DNA of 31,211 nucleotides, from NCBI GenBank assembly GCA_943913625.1, contig CALTYW010000007.1, positions 1 through 31,211 of the forward strand. The letters are read 5' to 3'. The notes below the pieces were generated by a model. That model had not been told where the DNA came from, did not search any database, and saw only the letters and a list, made by a program, of their open reading frames with translations. Both the position numbers and the translations under genes were made by a program. Of the stretch, positions 1 to 7,358 are shown piece after piece. The first letter of the stretch is position 1. Each line of letters opens with the position of its first letter. This DNA comes from an uncultured Campylobacter sp. GTDB lineage: Bacteria > Actinomycetota > Actinomycetes > Mycobacteriales > Mycobacteriaceae.

Positions 1-593
1 CGGACCGCATCGTGTCCGTGGACCTGCACACCGATCAGATCCAGGGCTTCTTCGACGGCCCGGTCGACCACATGCACGCCATGCCGATCCTGGTGGACTA
101 CATCAAGTCCAAGTACTCCCTGGACAACCTCTGCGTGGTCTCCCCCGACGCCGGCCGCGTGAAGACGGCCGAGAAGTGGGCCAACGCGCTTGGCGACGCC
201 CCGATGGCCTTCGTGCACAAGACCCGCGACGTAGATGCCGCGAACAAGGTCGTGTCCAACCGCGTGGTCGGTGAGGTCGAGGGCAAGGATTGCATCCTGC
301 TCGACGACATGATCGACACCGGCGGCACCATCGCCGGCGCCGTTGGCGTGCTCAAGGAGGCCGGCGCGAAGTCCGTGGTCATCGCTTGCACCCACGGCGT
401 GTTCTCCGACCCGGCTCGCGAGCGTCTGTCCCAGTGCGGCGCAGAGGAAGTCATCACCACCGACACCCTCCCGCAGTCCACCGAGGGCTGGGACAACTTG
501 ACCGTGCTCTCGATCGCCCCGCTGCTGGCGAAGACGATCCGCGAGATCTTCGAGAACGGCTCCGTGACCACTTTGTTTGAAGGCCAGGCGTAA
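1..593 (+). CDS. prs: Ribose-phosphate pyrophosphokinase (PRPP synthetase), 3' part only
   Basis: This makes PRPP from ribose 5-phosphate and ATP, feeding purine, pyrimidine, histidine and tryptophan synthesis in the cytoplasm. The 5' end lies outside the window. The reading frame is open from the first complete codon (base 3) and about 197 codons are visible. The segment DRIVSVDLHTDQIQGFFDGP is characteristic of bacterial Prs, and the PRPP-binding loop DDMIDTGGT is encoded at about 303-329. It ends in TAA. In corynebacteria prs normally lies close to rplY and pth; here four metabolic genes intervene before rplY at 6047. A GC-rich hairpin follows the stop at 615-653 and may end the prs transcript. 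Identification is firm; only the N-terminal part cannot be inspected. Confidence 0.96.
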   Translation, partial: DRIVSVDLHTDQIQGFFDGPVDHMHAMPILVDYIKSKYSLDNLCVVSPDAGRVKTAEKWANALGDAPMAFVHKTRDVDAANKVVSNRVVGEVEGKDCILLDDMIDTGGTIAGAVGVLKEAGAKSVVIACTHGVFSDPARERLSQCGAEEVITTDTLPQSTEGWDNLTVLSIAPLLAKTIREIFENGSVTTLFEGQA

Positions 594-598
594 AAGCC

Positions 599-1978
599 GT
601 GTCCCATCCTGAACAGGCCGGCGCCTCCCTCCAAGACCGGGACGCCGGCCTTTCACGTGGCATGAAAAGCCGCCAGCTGCGGATGATCGCGCTGGGCTCT
701 TCCATCGGCACCGGTCTGTTTCTTGGCTCCGCGGAATCCATTGGCTACGCAGGCCCCGCGGTGCTGCTGACGTTCCTCATCGTCGGCGCAATCGTGTACG
801 CGCTCATGCGCATGCTGGGCGAGATGGCGGTGGCCAACCCGGTCTCCGGCTCGTTCGCCGCTTACGCACGCGACTTCATCGGGCCGCGCGCGGGCTTCAT
901 CGTCGGCTGGAACTGGTGGTTCACCACGATCGTGGTGGGCATGATCGAGCTCACCGCCATGGGCACGTTCTTGGATTTCTGGTTCCCGGCTATCCCCCAC
1001 TGGGTCACGGCGCTGGTCACGCTTGTGGTGGTGTTCATCATCAACGCCGCCCGCGTGAGCGTGTTTGCGGAGGCCGAGTACTGGCTCTCCCTGATCAAGG
1101 TGGTCGCGCTGATCGCCATGATCATTCTGGGGTTCGTGCTTGCGCTAAACCCCACCTCGGATGCGGGCTGGCACAACCTCACTGACCACGGCGGGTTTCT
1201 CCCCTTCGGCCCGCAGGGCGTGGTGTTCTCGCTGGTGGCGGTGACGTTCACGTTCGGCGGCATCATGTCCATCGGCACGGCCGCGGGCGAGACCGAGGAC
1301 CCGTCGAAGACGATCCCGAAGGCCATCAACTCGGTGATCTGGCGCATCCTGGTGTTCTACATCGGCGGCATGAGCGTGATTCTGCTGCTCGCGCCGTGGG
1401 ATCAGCAGGACGCATCCACTAGCCCGTTCGTGCGCGTGCTCACCTTCGTGGGCATCGACGGCGCGGCCCACGTGCTGAACCTGGTCATCCTGGCCGCGGT
1501 CGCCTCAGTGTGCAACACCATGACCTACTCCGGTTCGCGCATGCTGCGCGACCTCGCCCTCAACGGCCAGGCGCCGAAGTACTTCGCCGCCACCACCTCC
1601 AAGGGCCTGCCGCTGCGATCGCTGGTGTGCAACTGCACGCTGATGGGCTCGGTGGTGCTGCTCAACTACTTCTTCGAGGGCCGCGTGTTCCAAATCCTGC
1701 TCGCCGTCGTCGTCGGTAGCGAGCTGATCACGTGGGGCGCGGTGAACTTCGCGCACTTGAATTTCCGGAGGGCGGGGCACGGATCGTCGTTTAGCGCGCC
1801 GGGCTTCCCCTGGGTGAACTACGTCTGCGCCGCCTACTTCGTGCTCGTGCTGGTGCTCATGGGCATCCTGCCGGATTACCGGGCGGGCCTGATCGCGCTC
1901 GGTGTGTGGGTGACGGGTTTGTTCATCGCGGCGAGCGTGCGGTCGTACCATGGTTCGCATGATTCGCCCCGACCTTGA
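599..1978 (+). CDS. Amino-acid permease, APC superfamily (probably aromatic amino acids)
   Basis: This 459-aa integral membrane protein has about 12 hydrophobic segments. It belongs to the AroP/LysP/GabP type of amino-acid:proton symporter: near the N terminus it reads LSRGMKSRQLRMIALGSSIG followed by TGLFLG, the usual opening of the family, and in the first third GEMAVANPVSGSFAAYA. The GTG at 599 is chosen because the LSRG residues before ATG 662 are normally conserved in the family, but no good Shine-Dalgarno precedes either start, so ATG 662 remains possible. It follows prs by 5 nt. Its last 20 bases overlap the start of the aminotransferase pat, which suggests (inference) that the substrate is an aromatic amino acid. 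Substrate specificity cannot be read from sequence alone. Confidence 0.85.
   Translation: MSHPEQAGASLQDRDAGLSRGMKSRQLRMIALGSSIGTGLFLGSAESIGYAGPAVLLTFLIVGAIVYALMRMLGEMAVANPVSGSFAAYARDFIGPRAGFIVGWNWWFTTIVVGMIELTAMGTFLDFWFPAIPHWVTALVTLVVVFIINAARVSVFAEAEYWLSLIKVVALIAMIILGFVLALNPTSDAGWHNLTDHGGFLPFGPQGVVFSLVAVTFTFGGIMSIGTAAGETEDPSKTIPKAINSVIWRILVFYIGGMSVILLLAPWDQQDASTSPFVRVLTFVGIDGAAHVLNLVILAAVASVCNTMTYSGSRMLRDLALNGQAPKYFAATTSKGLPLRSLVCNCTLMGSVVLLNYFFEGRVFQILLAVVVGSELITWGAVNFAHLNFRRAGHGSSFSAPGFPWVNYVCAAYFVLVLVLMGILPDYRAGLIALGVWVTGLFIAASVRSYHGSHDSPRP
615..653 (+). terminator. Hairpin after prs, possible terminator or attenuator
   Basis: A perfect 9-bp inverted repeat (AGGCCGGCG at 615-623 and CGCCGGCCT at 643-651) ends in only TTTC. 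It starts 21 nt after the prs stop but lies inside the first codons of the permease if that gene starts at 599. The short T-run makes full termination uncertain; attenuation of read-through from prs is an alternative. Confidence 0.35.
1946..1951 (+). promoter_or_regulatory. -10 element for leaderless pat
   Basis: TACCAT lies within the permease coding end, 7 nt before the ATG at 1959. This spacing fits transcription starting at the start codon. No Shine-Dalgarno is present. Confidence 0.45.
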
Positions 1979-2996
1979 CGCTCTTCCCGCCTACGTGCCC
2001 GGCGCGCGCAACGACCGCGCCGTGAAGCTGTCCTCCAACGAGTCCGCCGAAGCGCCGCTGCCGAGCGTGCGCGAAGCCATGGCCCGTTCGCTTGAGCAGG
2101 TGAACCGCTATCCGGACATGGGCGCAGTCGAGTTGCGTGAGGCGCTCGCGGCGCACCTCGGGGTCGCCTTCGAGCAGGTCGCGGTGGGCACCGGCTCGTC
2201 GGCCCTGTGCCAGCAGCTGGTCACGGCGGCCGCGGGCCCGGGCGACGAGGTGGTCTTCCCCTGGCGCTCCTTCGAGGCCTACCCCATCTTCGCGCAGATC
2301 GCGGGCGCGACGCCGGTGCCGGTGCCGCTGACTGGCGACCACCGCGTGGACATGCCCGCGCTCGCCGCCGCGGTGACCGAGAAGACCCGCGTGGTGTTCG
2401 TGTGCAACCCGAACAACCCGACCGGCACCACCATCACCACGGCGGAGTTCGCGAACTTCATGGCGCGCGTGCCTCAGGACGTCATCGTCGCGCTCGACGA
2501 GGCCTACTTCGAGTACAACCGCGCCGCCGACACCCCCGTAGCCACCGAAGAGATCACTAAATACCCCAACGTCGTGGGGCTGCGCACCTTCTCCAAGGCA
2601 TACGGACTCGCCGGCGCGCGCGTGGGCTACGCATTCGGCCCGGAGCACATCATCGCCGGGCTGAACAAGGTCGCGGTACCGTTCTCAGTGTCCGCCCCGG
2701 CCCAGACCGGCGCGCTCCAATCGCTTTCGCTTCACGACGCCTTGTTGCAGCGCGTCGACACCACCTGCGCACAACGCACCCGCCTGGAGGAGTTCTTCGG
2801 CTCGCCGCACTCGGAGGCGAACTTCGTGTGGATCCCGGCCGACGCCCTTCCGGACACCCCGCAGGCAGTCGCCGGCAAGCTCGCCGAGGCGGACCTGCTG
2901 GTCCGCGCGTTCGACGAGGGCATCCGCGTCACCGTCACTGACCAGCGAGAGGCGGATGCTGCGATGCGGGTGTGGGGGGACGTCGTCAAGCGTTAG
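1959..2996 (+). CDS. pat: Aromatic amino-acid aminotransferase (HisC-like, PLP fold type I)
   Basis: This 345-aa cytoplasmic PLP enzyme interconverts aromatic amino acids and their 2-oxo acids. It matches the mycobacterial/corynebacterial Pat subgroup along its length: RPDLDALPAYVPG at the N terminus, KLSSNES, VNRYPD, FVCNPNNPTG, ALDEAYFEY, and TFSKAYGLAGARVGYA, in which the PLP-binding lysine is residue 213. A C-terminal Arg for the substrate carboxylate lies in GIRVTVT. The start at 1959 is preferred because a TACCAT -10 ends 7 nt upstream and the protein then begins as in homologues; ATG 1950, three codons earlier, is the alternative. It overlaps the permease end by 20 nt. Its TAG shares four bases with the stop of the convergent gabD. 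HisC (histidinol-phosphate aminotransferase) is the close alternative, but Pat fits better and no his genes are nearby. Confidence 0.88.
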   Translation: MIRPDLDALPAYVPGARNDRAVKLSSNESAEAPLPSVREAMARSLEQVNRYPDMGAVELREALAAHLGVAFEQVAVGTGSSALCQQLVTAAAGPGDEVVFPWRSFEAYPIFAQIAGATPVPVPLTGDHRVDMPALAAAVTEKTRVVFVCNPNNPTGTTITTAEFANFMARVPQDVIVALDEAYFEYNRAADTPVATEEITKYPNVVGLRTFSKAYGLAGARVGYAFGPEHIIAGLNKVAVPFSVSAPAQTGALQSLSLHDALLQRVDTTCAQRTRLEEFFGSPHSEANFVWIPADALPDTPQAVAGKLAEADLLVRAFDEGIRVTVTDQREADAAMRVWGDVVKR

Positions 2997-4462
2997 CCCC
3001 TGGCGTACGGGTCGCGCACGCCGATCATCTGCACCTCGGTGTACTCAAGCATGCCTTCCTTCGAGCCCTCGCGGCCCAGTCCGGAGGCCTTCACGCCGCC
3101 GAACGGGATGGAGGCGTCCGAAACCACGCCGGAGTTGAAGCCGACGAGGCCGAACTCCAAGTTGTCGGAGGCGCGCCACAACATGTCCGGGTTCTCGCTG
3201 AAGACGTAGGAAGCGAGGCCGTACTCGGTGTCGTTCGCCATCTCCCACGCCTCCTCCTCGGTGGCGAAGGTGAAGATCGGGGCGATGGGGCCGAAGATTT
3301 CCTCTCGGAACACGCGGGCGTCGCGCGATGCGCCCGTGATCACGGTGGGCGCGTAGAAGTTGCCCGGGCCGTCGATGGCCTTGCCGCCGGTGAGTACGGT
3401 GCCGCCGGTGGCCACGGCGTCGTCGACAAGCTGCTGCATCCGTTCGACCTCCTTGGCCTCGATGAGCGGGCCGACCTCGACGCCCTCGTCGAGGCCGTTG
3501 CCCACCTTCATCTCGGAGACGGCCTTGGCGAACTTCTCCGCGAACTCGTCGGCGATGGACTCGTGGACCAGGATGCGATTGGCGGCGGTGCAGGCCTCGC
3601 CGATGTTGCGCATCTTCGCCGCCTTCACGCCCTCGACCGCGAGATCGATGTCAGCGTCCGCGAACACGACTGCCGGCGCGTTGCCGCCCAGCTCCAGCGA
3701 CATCTTCAGAATGTTCTCGCTGGCCAGCTCCATCAGCGTCGCGCCCACCGGGGTGGAGCCGGTGAACGACACCTTGCGGCAGCGCGGGTCCTGCATAATC
3801 GGCTCGGACACGTCCGACGCCGACTTTGAGGACACGATGTTGATCACGCCCGCCGGCACGCCGGCGTCCACCATCGTCTGCACGAAGTACTGCATGGTCA
3901 GCGGGGTGAGCTTCGCCGGCTTGATCACCACGGTGTTGCCCGCGGCCAGCGCCGGGGCGATCTTGCGGGTGGCCATGGAAAGAGGGAAGTTCCACGGGGT
4001 GATCAGCAGGCACGGGCCAACCGGCTTTCGCACCGTGATCATGCGGTTGCCCTTTGCCGGGTACTGGTTGGTCTCGCCGTAGAAGTGGTTCGTCTCCTCC
4101 GAGAACCACAGCAAGTAGTCCGCGCCGTAATCCACCTCGCCGCGTGCCTCGGTGAGCGACTTGCCCATCTCCAGCGTCATGATGTGCGCGAACTCCTCCT
4201 TGCGCTCGTGCACCAAGTCGTAGCCCTTGCGCAGGATCTCGGCGCGGGTGCGCGGGGCGGTGCGCTCCCACTCTTTGCGGGCGTTGTCGGCGGCCTCGAG
4301 CGCGCGCAGCGAATCCTCCCGGGTGCCGGACGCCATGGTGGCGATCTTTACGCCGGTGGCCGGGTTCTCCACGTCGTAGGTTTCGCCGCCGGAGCCATCG
4401 ACCCACTTGCCGCCGATGAAGAGGCGCTTTTCCACTTTGTTCAGAAGTTGCGTGATGTCCAT
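2993..4462 (-). CDS. gabD: NAD(P)-dependent aldehyde dehydrogenase, succinate-semialdehyde dehydrogenase type
   Basis: This 489-aa member of the aldehyde dehydrogenase superfamily oxidises an aldehyde, probably succinate semialdehyde, to the acid with NAD(P)+. The class motifs are all present: ITPWNFPL with Asn158, VVIKPA, FTGSTPVG, LELGGNAP with general base Glu257, GEACTAANR with nucleophile Cys291, and EEIFGPIAP. The ATG at 4462 is preferred because GGAG lies just upstream, the protein then begins as GabD proteins do, and an extension to 4603 would run into the divergent symporter gene. Its stop overlaps that of pat by 4 nt. The neighbouring symporter could supply a substrate (inference). 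The family is certain; the substrate is inferred from overall similarity to GabD. Confidence 0.85.
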   Translation of the reverse strand: MDITQLLNKVEKRLFIGGKWVDGSGGETYDVENPATGVKIATMASGTREDSLRALEAADNARKEWERTAPRTRAEILRKGYDLVHERKEEFAHIMTLEMGKSLTEARGEVDYGADYLLWFSEETNHFYGETNQYPAKGNRMITVRKPVGPCLLITPWNFPLSMATRKIAPALAAGNTVVIKPAKLTPLTMQYFVQTMVDAGVPAGVINIVSSKSASDVSEPIMQDPRCRKVSFTGSTPVGATLMELASENILKMSLELGGNAPAVVFADADIDLAVEGVKAAKMRNIGEACTAANRILVHESIADEFAEKFAKAVSEMKVGNGLDEGVEVGPLIEAKEVERMQQLVDDAVATGGTVLTGGKAIDGPGNFYAPTVITGASRDARVFREEIFGPIAPIFTFATEEEAWEMANDTEYGLASYVFSENPDMLWRASDNLEFGLVGFNSGVVSDASIPFGGVKASGLGREGSKEGMLEYTEVQMIGVRDPYARG

Positions 4463-4521
4463 GGACTCCGGTTTACCGCACGACTCCGGCGGTGCGCTGC
4501 GAATTCGCGCACCTGCTGCTG

Positions 4522-4527
4522 TAAATA
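4522..4527 (+). promoter_or_regulatory. Possible -10 element for the symporter gene
   Basis: TAAATA ends 8 nt before ATG 4536, in the 73-bp gap between divergent gabD and the symporter. It is a weak match to the TAnnnT pattern. ATG 4527 overlaps it and is the less likely start. Confidence 0.3.
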
Positions 4528-4535
4528 TGAGACGC

Positions 4536-5894
4536 ATGACTGCCCCAGCAACAGGTGCTGAGCGCCGCCGCGTCATCGCCGCAACCACCATCGGCACCGC
4601 CATCGAGTGGTACGACTACTTCCTTTACGCCACCGTCGCGGGGCTCGTGTTCAAGGAGGTGATGTTCGCTCCGCTCGGCCCGGCGGCCGCGACCATCGTC
4701 TCTTTCCTCACAGTCGGCCTGTCGTTCCTGTTCAGGCCGCTCGGCGCGGTGCTGGCAGGGCACTTCGCGGACAAGGTGGGCAGGCGCTCAGTGCTCATGG
4801 TCACGCTGTTCACCATGGGCCTGGCCACCACGTGCATCGGCCTGTTGCCCACCTACGCCTCCGCCGGGTGGCTCGCCCCGGCACTGTTGATCCTGCTTCG
4901 CGTCGTCCAAGGCATCTCGGCTGGCGGCGAGTGGGGCTCCGCGGTGCTTATGGCGGTGGAGCACGCCCCGGCGAACAAGCGCGGCCTCTTCGGCGCCGGG
5001 CCCCAGGTGGGCGTTCCGGCGGGCTTGCTGCTGTCCTCCGCCGCGCTCGCGCTGATGAACATGGTGGCGCCCGGCGACGCCTTCATGCAGTGGGGCTGGC
5101 GCGTGCCGTTCCTGTTCTCGCTGGTGCTCATGCTGCTCGGGTGGTGGATCCGCACCGGTGTGGACGAATCCCCCGTCTACGCCGAGATGGCCGCGGACCG
5201 CTCCCACGAGGTGGCCAACCCGCTCGGCGTGCTGTTTCGCCGTTACTACCCGCTCGTGCTCGCCGCGGCGCTCGCCTTCGCCGCCAACAGCGCCGTGGGC
5301 TACATGACCACCGGCGGCTACGTGCAGAACTACGTCACCGACCCCGAGGGCCTCGCCATCCCGCGCGGCGACATCCTCTGGGCGGTCACGGCGTCGGCCG
5401 CAACGTGGATGGTCTCCACCGCGTTCGCCGGGTGGCTTTCGGACTACCTCGGCCGCACCCACACCCTCGCACTCGGGTTCGTGGTGCAGGCAATCGGCGT
5501 GGCCGTGCTGTTTCCGCTGGTGAACACGGGCGAGATTTCGAAGATCTACTTCGCGCTCATCTTCCTCGCCGTCGGGCTCGGGCTGTCCTACGGGCAGATC
5601 GCGGCCCTGTTCGCGGAGTTCTTCCCGGCGCCGGTGCGCGCTTCCGGGGCGTCGATAAGCTACGCCCTCGGTGCCGTCCTCGGCGGCGCCTTCGCCCCCA
5701 CCATCGCCGCGAGCCTCTACGAGGCCACCGGCACCACCCGCGCGATCACCGCGTACCTCATGGTGATGACCCTGATCGGCCTCGCCGTCGCGGTGGCCAT
5801 GCGCGAGCGCAAAGGCATCCCGCTCGGCCACGAATACGCCGAACTCCAAGCGCAGGGGCATTTTGTGTGGCAGCCGAGCCCTGTTAGGCTGTAG
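4536..5894 (+). CDS. MFS metabolite:H+ symporter (MHS family, ShiA/ProP/KgtP-like)
   Basis: This 452-aa inner-membrane transporter has 12 predicted hydrophobic segments. It shows the hallmarks of the metabolite:H+ symporter family: GTAIEWYDYFLYAT in the first helix, RPLGAVLAGHFADKVGRRSVL (MFS signature between helices 2 and 3, split here only for naming), GGEWGSAVLMAVEHAP in helix 5, and a second-half DYLGRTHTL signature. Substrates of relatives include shikimate, 2-oxoglutarate, proline/betaine and citrate; which applies here cannot be read. It is divergent from gabD with a 73-bp shared intergenic region, so co-regulation is plausible. ATG 4536 is chosen; ATG 4527 would add three residues. 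The promoter for rplY appears to lie in its 3' end. Confidence 0.88.
   Translation: MTAPATGAERRRVIAATTIGTAIEWYDYFLYATVAGLVFKEVMFAPLGPAAATIVSFLTVGLSFLFRPLGAVLAGHFADKVGRRSVLMVTLFTMGLATTCIGLLPTYASAGWLAPALLILLRVVQGISAGGEWGSAVLMAVEHAPANKRGLFGAGPQVGVPAGLLLSSAALALMNMVAPGDAFMQWGWRVPFLFSLVLMLLGWWIRTGVDESPVYAEMAADRSHEVANPLGVLFRRYYPLVLAAALAFAANSAVGYMTTGGYVQNYVTDPEGLAIPRGDILWAVTASAATWMVSTAFAGWLSDYLGRTHTLALGFVVQAIGVAVLFPLVNTGEISKIYFALIFLAVGLGLSYGQIAALFAEFFPAPVRASGASISYALGAVLGGAFAPTIAASLYEATGTTRAITAYLMVMTLIGLAVAVAMRERKGIPLGHEYAELQAQGHFVWQPSPVRL
5863..5890 (+). promoter_or_regulatory. Candidate rplY promoter
   Basis: TTGTGT at 5863-5868 and TAGGCT at 5885-5890 are separated by 16 bp, inside the 3' end of the symporter gene. 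Transcription would start near 5897 and leave a leader of about 150 nt before rplY. Confidence 0.4.
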
Positions 5895-5896
5895 CG

Positions 5897-6046
5897 GTCT
5901 CGGCGAGGGCTGCCGCTGCACACAGTGAAGGCCGTTATCGACGCGATAGAACGCTTCCACGCGATCACTCGACGAGCACATGACCGTTGAAGTGGTCGCT
6001 TTCTTCATGTTTGCGGCCCTTCCCATCTGAAGAAGGAGTTGCCAAC
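5897..6046 (+). promoter_or_regulatory. Long 5' leader of rplY
   Basis: No ORF is supported here. A short inverted repeat (ACATGA at 5978-5983, TCATGT at 6005-6010) encloses a second, competing one (GACC at 5982-5985, GGTC at 5994-5997). The rplY Shine-Dalgarno AAGGAG lies at 6033-6038, 8 nt from the ATG. Autoregulation by L25 is possible but not shown. Confidence 0.25.
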
Positions 6047-6721
6047 ATGGCTATCACCCCTACTGTTGTCAAGGCTGAGCGCCGCGAAGAGTTCGGCAAG
6101 GGTTCCGCCCGCCGCCTGCGCCGCGACGGCAAGATCCCCGGTGTCCTCTACGAAAAGGGCATCGACAACGTGCACTTCGCTGTCGACCGCATCGAGATGA
6201 CCGCAGTCGTGCGCAACGAGGGCACCAACGCAATCGTCGAGCTCGAGGTTGACGGCGACAAGCTGCTGTCCATGGTCAAGCACATCGACCAGAACGTGCT
6301 CACCCTCGAGATCGACCACATCGACCTGCTGGGCATCAAGCGCGGCGAGAAGGTCGTCGTCGAGGTCCCGGTTGTCACCGAGGGCGAGGCTGCGCAGGAC
6401 GCTGTCGTGCTGCAGGAGAACGAGGTTGTCGAGATCGAGATCGACGCCCTGTCCATCCCGGACGAGCTCACCGTGTCCATCGAGGGCAAGGAGATCGGCG
6501 ACTCCATCTACGCTTCCGACGTGAAGCTGCCGGAGGGCGCAGAGCTCATCTCCGATCCGGAGATGCTGCTGGTCAACGTCACCTTCGAGCAGGTCGACGA
6601 GGAGCTCGAGGCCGCTGCGGCCGAGGCTGAGGAAGGCGGCGCCGAGGCTGGCGCCGACGCCGACGAGGAGAACGTCGAGATCGCCGACGGCGGCGAGGGC
6701 GACGAGGGCGCAAACGAGTAA
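6047..6721 (+). CDS. rplY: 50S ribosomal protein L25 / general stress protein Ctc
   Basis: This 224-aa protein binds 5S rRNA in the large ribosomal subunit. The N-terminal L25 domain (about residues 1-95) shows RREEFGKGSARRLRRDGKIP and PGVLYEKG, followed by the beta-rich TL5/Ctc C-terminal domain (about 96-185). A very acidic tail follows from about residue 187, rich in Glu, Ala and Gly, as is common in actinobacterial Ctc proteins. The start is fixed by AAGGAG 8 nt upstream. An in-frame upstream ATG at 5987 is rejected because the added residues are not L25-like. A strong intrinsic terminator follows 15 nt after the stop. The order prs - rplY - pth is normal for the genus apart from the four-gene block. 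Confidence 0.97.
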   Translation: MAITPTVVKAERREEFGKGSARRLRRDGKIPGVLYEKGIDNVHFAVDRIEMTAVVRNEGTNAIVELEVDGDKLLSMVKHIDQNVLTLEIDHIDLLGIKRGEKVVVEVPVVTEGEAAQDAVVLQENEVVEIEIDALSIPDELTVSIEGKEIGDSIYASDVKLPEGAELISDPEMLLVNVTFEQVDEELEAAAAEAEEGGAEAGADADEENVEIADGGEGDEGANE

Positions 6722-6736
6722 GCACTTTGCTTATCG

Positions 6737-6773
6737 ACGGCCGGTGGGACCACTCCCCCGGCCGTTTTCTTTT
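6737..6773 (+). terminator. Rho-independent terminator of rplY
   Basis: The stem ACGGCCGG (6737-6744) pairs with CCGGCCGT (6758-6765) and is extended inward by GGG/CCC across a bulge. It is followed by TTTTCTTTT. This is the best intrinsic terminator in the window. Confidence 0.88.
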
Positions 6774-6778
6774 GCCGT

Positions 6779-6784
6779 TATTCT
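6779..6784 (+). promoter_or_regulatory. -10 element for leaderless pth (first copy)
   Basis: TATTCT ends 6 nt before the GTG at 6791, directly after the rplY terminator. No Shine-Dalgarno is visible. A leaderless transcript explains the start. Confidence 0.55.
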
Positions 6785-6790
6785 GTCCCG

Positions 6791-7354
6791 GTGACAGTCT
6801 TAATCGTCGGCCTGGGCAACCCCGGCCCCCAGTACGCGGGCACGCGCCACAACGCAGGCGTGTTCGTGGTTGAAGAGTTGCTGGGGCGCGCCACCCCGAT
6901 GGCTGCGACGCTGTCGGTGCACAAGCGCACCAACACGGAGGTCGCCGAGCTGGCGTCCGGGCGTTTGGTTCCGGACCGGCAGGTGGTGCTGGCGCGGACG
7001 CGGGAGTTCATGAACCTTTCCGGCGGGCCGGTGAAAGCGCTCATGGACTACTTCCGCGTCGCGCCAAAGGACCTGTACGTGGTGTACGACGAGCTGGACC
7101 TCGACCTCGGCGAGGTGAAGCTGCGTGCGGGCGGGGGCGACCACGGGCACAACGGGTTGAAGTCGGTGACCAAGTCGCTCGGGGGCGCTGCAAACAACGC
7201 GGTGTACAACAAGGTGGCCGTGGGGATCGGTCGCCCGCCGGGGCGGATGGCGCCGAAAGACTACGTGCTCAAACCCTTCAGCTCGAAAGAGCAGGTGGAC
7301 GTGGCAATTGCCGCTGCGGATGCGGCCGACGAGATCCTCCGCGCGCTAGCCTGA
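6791..7354 (+). CDS. pth: Peptidyl-tRNA hydrolase, first copy
   Basis: This 187-aa cytoplasmic esterase releases peptides from peptidyl-tRNA that drops off ribosomes. The conserved residues of bacterial Pth are in register: VGLGNPG with Asn10, TRHN with catalytic His20, FMNLSG with Asn75, VYDELDLDLG with Asp100, and HGHNGLKS with Asn121. The stretch after HNGLKS (GGAANNAVYNKVAVGIGRPP) is less standard than in the second copy at 9100, so this may be the more divergent paralogue. It begins with GTG behind a TATTCT -10 and is followed after 4 nt by the FAH-family gene. Two full-length pth genes lie within 2.9 kb; both retain all catalytic residues. Confidence 0.94.
   Translation: MTVLIVGLGNPGPQYAGTRHNAGVFVVEELLGRATPMAATLSVHKRTNTEVAELASGRLVPDRQVVLARTREFMNLSGGPVKALMDYFRVAPKDLYVVYDELDLDLGEVKLRAGGGDHGHNGLKSVTKSLGGAANNAVYNKVAVGIGRPPGRMAPKDYVLKPFSSKEQVDVAIAAADAADEILRALA
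7347..7352 (+). promoter_or_regulatory. -10 element for the FAH-family gene
   Basis: TAGCCT lies in the last codons of pth and ends 6 nt before ATG 7359. It fits a leaderless start. Confidence 0.45.
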
Positions 7355-7358
7355 ATGC

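Noticed and set aside
1950..1958. ATG 1950 as the start of pat
   Set aside because: It lies inside the apparent -10 element. ATG 1959 has the leaderless spacing and gives the usual N terminus. The difference is only three residues.
4463..4603. N-terminal extension of the aldehyde dehydrogenase to 4603
   Set aside because: The extra residues do not look like the family, would overlap the divergent symporter gene, and the internal ATG at 4462 has a Shine-Dalgarno.
5895..6046. tRNA gene between the symporter gene and rplY
   Set aside because: No acceptor-stem pairing, T-loop TTC sequence or CCA-end context could be found in this gap.
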